A stretch of 5,498 nucleotides of DNA from Deltaproteobacteria bacterium (GCA_030595135.1 JAUVDU010000140.1:1-5498), one strand, 5' to 3'. Shown: positions 1 through 5,498, counted from the stretch's first letter. The notes: generated by a model not told the origin, from the sequence alone. Made by a program: numbers and translations.

Positions 1-6
1 TACCAT
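1..6 (-). CDS. possible 5' end of a minus-strand gene leaving the window
   Basis: Only two codons (ATG GTA, Met-Val) lie inside the window, so no product can be named. The case rests on context. On the minus strand an AGGAG Shine-Dalgarno motif (16 down to 12) sits 5 nt before this ATG, and a sigma70-like promoter lies just upstream. The preceding gene on the same strand ends at 188, leaving about 180 nt of AT-rich non-coding DNA, which suits a separately transcribed gene. A chance match to RBS plus ATG cannot be excluded. Confidence 0.3.
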
Positions 7-28
7 AGGAGCTCCTACTTCTTCAAGA

Positions 29-58
29 TATATATTGAGCTTTTATCAATAATTTCAA
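29..58 (-). promoter_or_regulatory. candidate sigma70 promoter for the gene at the left edge
   Basis: On the minus strand TTGAAA (58-53) is followed, after 18 nt, by TATATA (34-29). Transcription would start near position 22, giving a leader of about 16 nt that contains the AGGAG motif at 16-12 and the ATG at 6-4. The match to consensus is fair but the region is AT-rich, where such matches are common. It is supported mainly by its position in front of the putative RBS and start codon. Confidence 0.3.
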
Positions 59-85
59 TATGTTAGCATTATGAATAGTTTTGGA

Positions 86-120
86 TTGGCACAAAAATTG
101 AAATTCAATTCTTATGCCAA
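86..120. repeat. 17-bp-arm inverted repeat downstream of the methyltransferase gene
   Basis: Arms 86-102 and 104-120 are reverse complements at 15 of 17 positions, around a single central base. Read as minus-strand RNA, the direction of the operon ending at 188, both mismatches become G-U wobbles, so that transcript could form a continuous hairpin 68 nt past the stop codon. No U-tract follows on either strand, so it is not a classical intrinsic terminator. It could instead be a processing or 3'-end stability hairpin, or a protein-binding palindrome in front of the gene at the left edge. Confidence 0.55.
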
Positions 121-187
121 CAAATCTTAAATCACTTAAAAACCGCTTTTAATTTCTAGGAAACTTCAGTTTTGAACAAACCCTTGG

Positions 188-880
188 TTAAATCATCAGC
201 GGATTTTCAATAATGATGCCCGGAGCACCGTTTTTGCGAGCTGCTAGGATGAGCATTCCGGCCCTGTCGGAGTTTAGCGGATGGATGAATTGGAGGTGTT
301 TGGGTTCTAGTCTTACAGATTTAAGGTTGGTTATGAGTTCGATCAGGCGTTCAGCCGGGAAAATCAGAATGAAGAGGCCTTTTGGGGGCAGGAATAGGGC
401 CGCAGTCCGGGTTAGGTTTTCAAGGTTGCCAGCCAGTTCATGGCGGGCCAAGCGCTTTTGCGGGCAATGATTGAGGCGGCCGTCCTCTACCGGATAGTAT
501 GGAGGGTTACAGATGACCACCTTAAATCGATCTCTAAAATCAGTTTTTTTACTTAAATCATGGTAGTCAGCGGTGATGATCTCAATCCGACTGCTTAATT
601 GGTTGCGTTTGACGTTGGTACTTGCCAGCGCCGATAGTTCACTTTGGATCTCGATGCCGGTAAAGCGGGTGGTCGGAAAATCGCGGGCCATAAGCAGCGG
701 CATGATGCCGACGCCGGTGCCCAGATCGAGGCATTCGCCAAGAAATTGGGTTCGCCAAAGGTCGCGGTGTTGATTGATGAATTGAGTCAGGATAAAGGGA
801 TCCTGATTGTACCGGTAACCGGTTTTGGGCTGCTCTATCTCAAGATCATAGTGCGGTGGTTTTTCAATCGTGGTTGTCAT
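188..880 (-). CDS. trmN6: tRNA1(Val) (adenine-N6)-methyltransferase-like protein (TrmN6/YfiC family)
   Basis: A 230-residue cytoplasmic class I SAM-dependent methyltransferase. The SAM-binding motif I is DLGTGVGI (residues 52-59), the acidic residue ending strand 2 is in TGIEIQ (74-79), and the catalytic motif IV is NPPYY (125-129). That NPPY type is used for methylation of exocyclic amino groups on adenine. The N-terminal QPKTGYRYNQDPFIL segment (17-31) is typical of the TrmN6/YfiC group, which in E. coli makes m6A37 in tRNA1(Val). Length fits the family. The start codon is only 8 nt after the upstream DUF1015 stop and has no good Shine-Dalgarno motif, so translation is probably coupled. It is the last gene of the apparent three-gene operon. 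Family assignment is strong; the exact substrate is inferred, since related NPPY enzymes modify other tRNAs, rRNA or proteins. Confidence 0.85.
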   Translation of the reverse strand: MTTTIEKPPHYDLEIEQPKTGYRYNQDPFILTQFINQHRDLWRTQFLGECLDLGTGVGIMPLLMARDFPTTRFTGIEIQSELSALASTNVKRNQLSSRIEIITADYHDLSKKTDFRDRFKVVICNPPYYPVEDGRLNHCPQKRLARHELAGNLENLTRTAALFLPPKGLFILIFPAERLIELITNLKSVRLEPKHLQFIHPLNSDRAGMLILAARKNGAPGIIIENPLMI

Positions 881-888
881 TAAATAAC

Positions 889-2199
889 TTAATCGAGACG
901 ATTGATCAAAATTCCAGTGGCCAGTTTGGGGTAGAAAAAAGTTGATTTTTGCGGCATTTTTTCACCTTGGAGGGCAACCTCTCTGACCTGTTCTATTTTG
1001 GTTGATTTGAGCAATACTGCAATCTGCGCTTCACCGGTGCGGACGGCATCAATGGCGGTTGCGGCGTCCTGGGTATAACGGGTGTAGCGCTGCTGTTCCA
1101 TGTCGGCTGAACTGATGTTCAAAATATGGCAAAAAACCAGTTGCTGGAGAACTGAAACATCAAGAGCGGCGAGGGGGGTTGGGAGTTTGTCGAGAATCTC
1201 GGCGGCGGCATCTCTTTTCAGGGTCAAGAGCAAAGGTTCGGCGATATTGTCGGCGAGAAAAATAAAACTTGAGTTGTCGCCACTTTTTTTCAATTGATCC
1301 AGAAGATCCTGAGCCTGGTCGTTGTCGGCAGTGCATTTTTCAATCGTGAAATATGCGGCTAGTCGTTTTTCCAGTTCGACCGCATCCGGGGTCGGGAAAT
1401 TTGAGAGCAGGCGATGGGTTGGCAGGATCGCCAAGCCCGGATCCGACATGCTTGAGAAGTAGCTCATAACGTAATTCCAAGGCTGGTTCTCTCCAGCATC
1501 TGGAGCGGCCTTTTTTCTCTCCTGCTGGTAGAGGAGGGCGGTTTCGTAGCGATGATGGCCATCGGCAATAAAAATTTCTCGATCCTTGAGGTGGGTTTGG
1601 GCCGCAGCAATAGCTTTAGCGTCGGTTATTCGCCAGAGGCGGCGGGTGATGCCGTCTTCGGTGAATGTGAGCATTGTTTCAGATTGGCGGGCTTTAGCTA
1701 AAGCCTCTTCAACTGTGTTCTTTGAGTCCTCATAAAGAGTGAATATTTGACTGAAATTAGCCCGGCAATGGCGAGTTAATTCCAAACGATCTTCTTTGGG
1801 GGCACTCATCGTTTTTTCATGTGGGCGGACGGCATTTTTCTCCCCTTCTAATTTCAGTAGTCCGATAAAGCCGCGGCGGCAATAACGCTTGCCGACCGCC
1901 TCGAACTCCTCTTCAAGATCATAGAGTGCCGGTTCCGGGTCGTTGATCAAAACTTTTTCGCTAAGCCATTGGTTAAAGGTAGAGGCAGCCTCTTGAAACT
2001 CGCTTTGCGGCCGGCTGCCACCCATCTCCTGGGCAGATTTACCTAGAATTAGGCGAATGACGTTATAGGGGCTACTGGCGAGAAGTTTGCTTTTGCCGGG
2101 GCCGCTGATGACGTCATACGGGGGCGCTGTGACGCTTGCCAAGTTGTTGATAATCTCAGGGTTGTAATAAGTTCCTTTAAATGCTTCAATTTGAGGCAT
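889..2199 (-). CDS. DUF1015 family protein of unknown function
   Basis: A 436-residue soluble protein with no signal peptide or membrane segment. It shows the conserved blocks I associate with DUF1015: TAPPYDVI near the N terminus (24-31), RPHEKTMSAPKEDRL (125-139), the invariant-looking ADGHHRYET block (212-220), and a C-terminal MPQKSTFFYPKLATG stretch. The His-His-Arg and His-Glu-Lys clusters suggest a catalytic or phosphate-binding site, but no reaction is established to my knowledge and I assign none. Length is normal for the family and the frame is intact. The start is supported by AGGAG (2211-2207) 7 nt before the ATG. It lies 51 nt after the prenyltransferase and 8 nt before the methyltransferase on the same strand, so it is probably co-transcribed with both. 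The family is sometimes loosely annotated as SerC-like; I see no support for that here. Confidence 0.88.
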   Translation of the reverse strand: MPQIEAFKGTYYNPEIINNLASVTAPPYDVISGPGKSKLLASSPYNVIRLILGKSAQEMGGSRPQSEFQEAASTFNQWLSEKVLINDPEPALYDLEEEFEAVGKRYCRRGFIGLLKLEGEKNAVRPHEKTMSAPKEDRLELTRHCRANFSQIFTLYEDSKNTVEEALAKARQSETMLTFTEDGITRRLWRITDAKAIAAAQTHLKDREIFIADGHHRYETALLYQQERKKAAPDAGENQPWNYVMSYFSSMSDPGLAILPTHRLLSNFPTPDAVELEKRLAAYFTIEKCTADNDQAQDLLDQLKKSGDNSSFIFLADNIAEPLLLTLKRDAAAEILDKLPTPLAALDVSVLQQLVFCHILNISSADMEQQRYTRYTQDAATAIDAVRTGEAQIAVLLKSTKIEQVREVALQGEKMPQKSTFFYPKLATGILINRLD

Positions 2200-2250
2200 G
2201 AATGTTCTCCTGGTTATTGGTTTGGCTGAATAGTTATGTTTTTGTTTGGT

Positions 2251-3129
2251 TTAGCCGGCGAAGATGTCTAAAGCAGCAACGACAAAAATGGTGATGCTGA
2301 TATAGCCGTTAACCGTGAAAAAAGCGGTATCGATTTTGGTCAGATCGGTCGGGCTTAAGAGTTCATGCTCGAAATGCAGCATTGCGACAACCGCCAAAAT
2401 AGCCAAAAGGAAGAGCCAACCCAATGCCGGGGTGATCAGGTAAATGAAGAAGAGGGCACCGAGCATGCCCAAATGCAGTTTGCGGGCCAAAGTTAAAGTC
2501 TGTTCGATACCGATGGCTACCGGAATTGAGTGGAGTCCCTCTTCCTGATCAAATTCGATATCCTGCAGAGAGTAGAGCAGGTCAAAACCACTAACCCAGC
2601 AGCCGACCGCAAAGCCTAAGACCAGCGGGGTCAGGGCGAGTGAACCGGTAATTGCAATCCAGGCTCCGACCGGGGCCAGGCCGAGGCAGAAGCCGAGAAT
2701 GTAATGGGTGTAGATGGTATAGCGTTTGGCCACCGAGTAGGCCGTCAGGACTATGATAATGTAGGGGGCCAGATGCAGACAAAAAGAGTTGAGCATGGCG
2801 GCCGCAAAGATAAAGATCAAATAACTTGAACAGGTCAGCAACAGAACCTGTTTTGCGTCGATCAAACCAGCCGGTAGGGCACGCTCTTTGGTGCGGGGGT
2901 TGCGGGCGTCAATTTCCGCATCGAGCAGGCGGTTGGCGCCCATAGCTCCAGTACGAGCTCCGGCCATAGCAATAATGATCCATAATATTTTCCAGATCGA
3001 GGGCAGTCCGTCGGCGGCCAGCAGGGCTGCCATCAGGGCGAAAGGCAAGGCAAAAATAGTATGAGAAAACTTGACCATTTCAAGAAAAGTGCGTATCCGT
3101 GGTTGAGGGGTGGCAAGTTCCATTTCCAT
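2251..3129 (-). CDS. UbiA-family polyprenyltransferase (4-hydroxybenzoate or menaquinone-precursor type)
   Basis: A 292-residue integral inner-membrane prenyltransferase with about eight or nine hydrophobic segments. Two Asp-rich motifs that bind Mg2+ and the prenyl diphosphate are complete: NRLLDAEID (66-74) and DLLYSLQDIEFD (183-194). The YSVAKRYT segment (131-138) is also characteristic. The family attaches a polyprenyl chain to an aromatic acceptor in quinone synthesis. The sequence resembles the subgroup annotated as UbiA or MqnP in deltaproteobacteria and similar bacteria, where MqnP is the presumed prenyltransferase of the futalosine menaquinone route. Which acceptor is used cannot be told from this window, because no other mqn or ubi gene is present, so I give no symbol. 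AGAGG (3142-3138) lies 8 nt before the chosen ATG; a second Met at residue 3 is an alternative. It is the first gene of the minus-strand operon and divergent from pdxA. Confidence 0.88.
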   Translation of the reverse strand: MEMELATPQPRIRTFLEMVKFSHTIFALPFALMAALLAADGLPSIWKILWIIIAMAGARTGAMGANRLLDAEIDARNPRTKERALPAGLIDAKQVLLLTCSSYLIFIFAAAMLNSFCLHLAPYIIIVLTAYSVAKRYTIYTHYILGFCLGLAPVGAWIAITGSLALTPLVLGFAVGCWVSGFDLLYSLQDIEFDQEEGLHSIPVAIGIEQTLTLARKLHLGMLGALFFIYLITPALGWLFLLAILAVVAMLHFEHELLSPTDLTKIDTAFFTVNGYISITIFVVAALDIFAG

Positions 3130-3247
3130 GTTAAATACCTCTTTTAATGTAAGTTGGGGAAAATGGTTCAGATTTATTTTTTTCCGGGCACCCCCATTAC
3201 TCTATTTAGTTTGATGATGCAAGATATGTTTATAGGAGAAAATTATT
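3130..3247. promoter_or_regulatory. divergent intergenic region between the prenyltransferase and pdxA
   Basis: These 118 nt must carry the promoters for both the minus-strand operon and pdxA, since the genes point away from each other. I see no convincing sigma70 pair on either strand. A weak candidate for pdxA is TATTTA (3203-3208) with a poor -35 near 3180. The region contains a T-rich run at about 3172-3184. The pdxA ribosome binding site AGGAG (3234-3238) is 9 nt before its ATG. No palindrome that would suggest a shared operator was found. Confidence 0.45.
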
Positions 3248-4255
3248 ATGATTAGATTGGCAGTTTCGATGGGAGACCCGGCGGGCATTGGCCCTGAGGT
3301 GACGGTGCGCTCTCTTGTGCAGATGGATGAGGGTTTGCGTGGAGAGGTCGTGGTGGTCGGTGAGGCGGCTTGGTTGCGGCGGGTTGCAAAAGCGATTGGC
3401 GGGGCGGCACGATCACTGGTTTTTGTGGAAAGATGTGCGGTAGCCGGGGTTGATGACTGGCCGTCAGAGATTGTCACGGGCACGGTTCTGGTTTGCAATC
3501 CTCTTGCCGAAGCTCTGCCGCAACTGGTTTTGGGGCGTGATTATGCAGTTTTCGGTGATGCCTCATTTAATTACGTCAAATGTGGGGTCGAACTGGTGCA
3601 AAAAGGGATTTGTCAGGCTCTGGTGACTGCACCGATCTCTAAGCATGCTTGGCACCTAGCGGGCCATGACTATCCCGGCCATACTGAGCTTTTGCGCGAA
3701 TTGAGCGGGAGCTCGAAGGTCGGTATGGTTTTTTGGGGTGAACGTTTGAAGGTTCTGTTGGCGACGACTCATCTCTCTCTGGCCCGGGTACCGGAGGTTT
3801 TGACGGTTGATCTTGTCCTGGAACAGGTTTTAATGCTGTATGAATTTATGCAGAAGATTAATCGGTCCGGAACAATCGGTTTAGCCGCCCTTAATCCTCA
3901 TGCTGGAGAGCAGGGAGCTTTCGGTGACGAAGAGGAGCGCATTTTGCAACCGGCTCTGGCCCGTTTACATGAGCTTGGTGTGCCGGTTGAGGGGCCGGTA
4001 CCGGCGGATGTGCTTTTTCATCAGGCTCTTAACGGTCGGTATGCGGCTTTGGTAGCCCTCTATCATGATCAGGGTCTGGTACCTTTTAAAATGCTCTACT
4101 TTGATGATGGTGTCAACCTTTCGATTGGCCTTCCTTTTATCAGAACTTCCGCTGATCATGGGACGGCGTTTGATATTTCTGATAAATTTGTTGCAAGTAG
4201 TCAAAGTATGGAGGCAGCACTTGCACTTGCCGTTAGATTAGCAAGTGTTTATTGA
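3248..4255 (+). CDS. pdxA: 4-hydroxythreonine-4-phosphate dehydrogenase
   Basis: A 335-residue cytoplasmic enzyme of the DXP-dependent pyridoxal phosphate pathway. It oxidises 4-phosphohydroxy-L-threonine with NAD+; the product decarboxylates and is condensed with deoxyxylulose phosphate by PdxJ. The sequence begins with the family signature SMGDPAGIGPE (7-17). Residues line up with E. coli PdxA with constant offsets: substrate-binding His145-Thr146 (GHTE), metal-binding His175 (TTHLSL), His218 (NPHAGE) and His273 (LYHDQG), then Lys281, Asn290 and Arg299. All are present, so it should be active. Length is typical. AGGAG lies 9 nt before the ATG. The gene is divergent from the prenyltransferase and followed after 188 nt by an IclR-type regulator with its own promoter. 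PdxA-like proteins (PdxA2) also occur in sugar-acid catabolism, but the canonical residues and lack of catabolic neighbours favour biosynthetic PdxA. pdxJ is not in the window. Confidence 0.93.
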   Translation: MIRLAVSMGDPAGIGPEVTVRSLVQMDEGLRGEVVVVGEAAWLRRVAKAIGGAARSLVFVERCAVAGVDDWPSEIVTGTVLVCNPLAEALPQLVLGRDYAVFGDASFNYVKCGVELVQKGICQALVTAPISKHAWHLAGHDYPGHTELLRELSGSSKVGMVFWGERLKVLLATTHLSLARVPEVLTVDLVLEQVLMLYEFMQKINRSGTIGLAALNPHAGEQGAFGDEEERILQPALARLHELGVPVEGPVPADVLFHQALNGRYAALVALYHDQGLVPFKMLYFDDGVNLSIGLPFIRTSADHGTAFDISDKFVASSQSMEAALALAVRLASVY

Positions 4256-4268
4256 TGTTCTGTTGTTT
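4224..4268 (+). terminator. weak terminator-like hairpin at the pdxA 3' end
   Basis: CACTTGC (4224-4230) and GCAAGTG (4241-4247) form a 7-bp stem with a 10-nt loop inside the last codons of pdxA. T-rich but interrupted sequence follows (TTTATTGATGTTCTGTTG). The stem is short, the loop is large and the T-tract is broken, so termination would be inefficient if it happens at all. No better terminator is visible between pdxA and the regulator promoter at 4311. Confidence 0.2.
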
Positions 4269-4310
4269 TAAAATGGTTAGAAATATGTTTGGTTCAGCCC
4301 TATAAAAATC

Positions 4311-4339
4311 TTGACAAGAGCTTTTTGCTAAGCTATATG
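4311..4339 (+). promoter_or_regulatory. sigma70-type promoter of the IclR-family gene
   Basis: A perfect -35 hexamer TTGACA (4311-4316) is followed after exactly 17 nt by the -10 hexamer TATATG (4334-4339), which matches consensus at 4 of 6 positions. The predicted transcription start is near 4346, giving a leader of about 98 nt before the ATG at 4444. This is the best promoter in the window. It places the longer in-frame TTG start at 4357 almost at the mRNA 5' end, which argues against that start. Confidence 0.65.
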
Positions 4340-4358
4340 AACGGGCTCATGTTAGCTT
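4330..4358. promoter_or_regulatory. imperfect dyad overlapping the -10 and start site (candidate operator)
   Basis: AAGCTA (4330-4335) pairs with TAGCTT (4353-4358), and ATGA (4337-4340) with TCAT (4347-4350). The half-sites flank a 6-nt centre, with one unpaired base on the left and two on the right. The dyad covers the -10 hexamer and the predicted transcription start of the IclR-family gene. IclR regulators bind palindromic sites and often repress their own gene, so this is a plausible autoregulatory operator. The same sequence could also form a small hairpin at the mRNA 5' end. Confidence 0.4.
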
Positions 4359-4443
4359 GATTAAGGTGTTGTTTGTCTGTGGCGGAAGCATTCGGTTGAT
4401 TGTCCGGCTGCTGTTTTATCATATTTCTATGGGGACGTGTATT

Positions 4444-5262
4444 ATGGTTAAGAGAGAGAAATCCAATTATATTATCCAAGCGGTGGTTCACGCTTTAACC
4501 CTGCTTGAAGAGTTTAGCGGCGATGTTGATGAACTTGGCGTAACCGAACTGAGTAAACGTCTTAAACTTCATAAAAATAATGTTTTTCGGTTACTGGCAA
4601 CGCTTGAGGAAAAAGGCTATATCGAGCAGAACAAGATCACCGAAAACTACCGTTTAGGGATTAAAAGTCTGGAACTGGGTCAGACATTTATTCGGCAGAT
4701 GGGTGTTTTGCGTCAGGCCCATCCGGTGATGGAAAAGTTATGTAAAGAGTTACGGGAAAACGCTTATGTCGGGGTTATTCGTAATCATAACGTCGTCTAC
4801 CTTGATGTCGTCGAGTCTGATCAGGCGGTTCGGGTTGTTTCTCGTGTCGGTTCGCAGCTGCCGGTCTGGTGCTCGGCTATTGGTAAAGCTCAAGTTGCTT
4901 CAATGAATGTCGGCGAATTAGAGAAAATTTTGCCGCCGGTTAAAGAGTGGGAAGCCTGTACCCCTAAATCGATTCGCGACAAGGATCTCTTTTTTAAAGA
5001 GTTGGAGGTAATCCAGGAACAGGGTTATGCCGTTGATGATGAAGAGTATGATCATGATGTCAAATGTGTCGGCGCAGCAATTCGTGACTATACTAAAAGA
5101 GTGGTTGCCGGTATTAGTGTTTCCGGCCCCTCTTTTCGCTTAACTGATGCATCTATAAAGTCGACGATTGCCCCGGCGGTTAAACTTGCGGCTGCCGAAA
5201 TCTCCCGGCGTCTCGGTTATGAAGTGGCTCTTAATATTGAAGAGAAGGGTTCCACTTCCTGA
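4444..5262 (+). CDS. IclR-family transcriptional regulator
   Basis: A 272-residue DNA-binding regulator. The N-terminal winged helix-turn-helix spans about residues 10-72, with TELSKRLKLHKNNVFRLLAT (34-53) as the helix-turn-helix. The C-terminal effector-binding domain follows, with the family blocks SAIGKA (144-149) and GYAVDDEEYDHDVKCVGAAI (194-213). Both domains are complete. I chose the ATG at 4444 because GGGGA (4431-4435) lies 8 nt upstream and the protein then starts just before the HTH. The frame is open back to a TTG at 4357, but that would add a hydrophobic 29-residue tail without an RBS. IclR members sense small organic acids or aromatic compounds and often control catabolic operons; the ligand and targets here are unknown. 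No catabolic gene adjoins it, so it may act on itself or at a distance. The stop codon falls at the left end of a palindromic repeat, so the last residues (about 260-272) may be shaped by that element. Confidence 0.9.
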   Translation: MVKREKSNYIIQAVVHALTLLEEFSGDVDELGVTELSKRLKLHKNNVFRLLATLEEKGYIEQNKITENYRLGIKSLELGQTFIRQMGVLRQAHPVMEKLCKELRENAYVGVIRNHNVVYLDVVESDQAVRVVSRVGSQLPVWCSAIGKAQVASMNVGELEKILPPVKEWEACTPKSIRDKDLFFKELEVIQEQGYAVDDEEYDHDVKCVGAAIRDYTKRVVAGISVSGPSFRLTDASIKSTIAPAVKLAAAEISRRLGYEVALNIEEKGSTS

Positions 5263-5412
5263 TGGCGTCGTAAAAAGTTCCGATATCCTGCGTTGTTGTG
5301 GTTTTCCAGACACTCGACATACTGTTTGTATGGTCTCGCGTCTGGAAAACCACAACAACTTGTCTATCGAAATTTTTACTTAGCCATTCCGTGATTTTTT
5401 ACGAATGCATCA
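5260..5412. repeat. palindromic MITE/REP-like element between the regulator and the radical SAM gene
   Basis: The element is built as nested inverted repeats. The centre is a perfect 20-bp stem (5292-5311 with 5340-5359) with a small inner stem CATAC/GTATG (5318-5322, 5328-5332). Outside it, 5278-5285 pairs with 5365-5372 (7 of 8), GTAAAAA (5270-5276) with TTTTTAC (5373-5379), and ATGGC (5262-5266) with GCCAT (5383-5387). The outermost ends 5260-5276 and 5396-5412 are also reverse complements at 14 of 17 positions, like terminal inverted repeats. There is no coding capacity. I recall similar layouts, with a TCGTAAAAAGTC-type end and a TTTTTACGA-type end, dispersed in deltaproteobacterial genomes; this is memory, not a search. 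The structure could also slow or end transcription from the regulator gene. Confidence 0.75.
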
Positions 5413-5498
5413 ATCCCTGATTTCTCTCCAGCCAGTTGGTCATCTTTATATCCATATTCCTTTCTGCCGTTCTCGCTGCTCTTATTGTTCATTTCCCT
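5405..5498 (+). CDS. N terminus of a HemW/HemN-like radical SAM protein (truncated by the window)
   Basis: The 31 complete codons encode a short leader followed by LYIHIPFCRSRCSYCSF (14-30). That is the hallmark N terminus of the HemN/HemW family, with Cys21, Cys25 and Cys28 forming the CxxxCxxC site for the [4Fe-4S] cluster that cleaves S-adenosylmethionine. HemW-type proteins begin with this motif about 15-25 residues in, whereas true HemN has a longer N-terminal arm. HemW, a haem chaperone often misannotated as oxygen-independent coproporphyrinogen III oxidase, is therefore more likely. The ATG at 5405 is the only standard start after the in-frame TAG at 5381. Its Shine-Dalgarno is weak (GTGAT, 5391-5395). 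The start lies inside the right end of the palindromic element. The rest of the protein is outside the window. Confidence 0.82.
   Translation, partial: MHQSLISLQPVGHLYIHIPFCRSRCSYCSFP

Noticed and set aside
86..102. Sigma54-like promoter: TTGGCAC with TTGAA at the correct -24/-12 spacing on the plus strand.
   Set aside because: The key GC of the -12 element is GA here, the sequence is one arm of a palindrome that explains it better, and the only gene downstream on that side runs in the opposite direction.
213..470. Plus-strand open frame of 85 codons, with others at 573-773 and 644-883.
   Set aside because: They lie antisense to the methyltransferase gene, encode low-complexity Arg/Ser-rich sequence, and have no family features or RBS.
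3202..3498. Minus-strand open frame of 98 codons overlapping the pdxA start.
   Set aside because: It is antisense to pdxA, Thr/Ser/Pro-rich without recognisable motifs, and would clash with the pdxA promoter and RBS.
3965..4204. Minus-strand open frame of 79 codons inside pdxA.
   Set aside because: It is antisense to a region encoding conserved PdxA active-site residues, so it is a shadow of that gene.
3248..5262. Possibility that pdxA plus an IclR regulator form a sugar-acid catabolic unit with a PdxA2-type enzyme.
   Set aside because: PdxA keeps all biosynthetic active-site residues, no kinase, aldolase or transporter is nearby, and the regulator has its own promoter, so they need not act together.
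5140..5383. Short open frames on both strands across the palindromic element.
   Set aside because: They arise from the regulator's 3' end and the inverted repeat; their translations show no family features and the repeat structure explains the sequence.
1..5498. Search for a novel defence, mobile or biosynthetic system, CRISPR array, tRNA or phage remnant.
   Set aside because: All long genes belong to familiar housekeeping or regulatory families and are intact, and no direct-repeat array, transposase, integrase or cloverleaf-like sequence was seen.

Overview
The window looks like ordinary chromosomal DNA from a Gram-negative bacterium, most likely of the deltaproteobacterial (Desulfobacterota) type. 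I infer this from a TrmN6-like methyltransferase, a DUF1015 protein and a UbiA-family prenyltransferase in one operon, beside a proteobacterial-style PdxA. A palindromic element at the right end also resembles repeats I remember from such genomes. This is recognition from memory, not a database search. All five complete genes belong to known families, and I see no phage, transposase, CRISPR, tRNA or rRNA.

Left part, minus strand, read right to left: a UbiA-family polyprenyltransferase (2251-3129), a DUF1015 protein (889-2199) and a tRNA1(Val)-type adenine-N6 methyltransferase (188-880). Gaps are 51 and 8 nt, so this is probably one operon. The gene-free 187 nt to its left are AT-rich. They hold a 17-bp-arm palindrome at 86-120 and what looks like a promoter, ribosome binding site and ATG of a further minus-strand gene that leaves the window at its left edge.

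Right part, plus strand: pdxA (3248-4255) is divergent from the prenyltransferase across 118 nt. An IclR-family regulator follows (4444-5262, starting at an internal ATG rather than the longest possible start) with its own sigma70-like promoter. An imperfect dyad overlaps that -10 and start site, which suggests autoregulation. At the right edge a HemW/HemN-like radical SAM gene begins (5405, truncated by the window), recognised by its CxxxCxxC motif.

The most interesting structure is the roughly 150-bp palindromic element at 5260-5412 between the IclR gene and the radical SAM gene. It has a perfect 20-bp central stem, further imperfect complementarity outward, and related inverted ends. Its left end contains the IclR stop codon and its right end contains the apparent start codon of the next gene. 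It is probably a dispersed MITE/REP-like repeat that may also affect transcription between the two genes.

Functionally the window combines quinone prenylation, tRNA modification, pyridoxal phosphate synthesis, a transcription factor and a haem-related radical SAM protein. These are mostly housekeeping functions, and nothing here amounts to a new multi-gene system.
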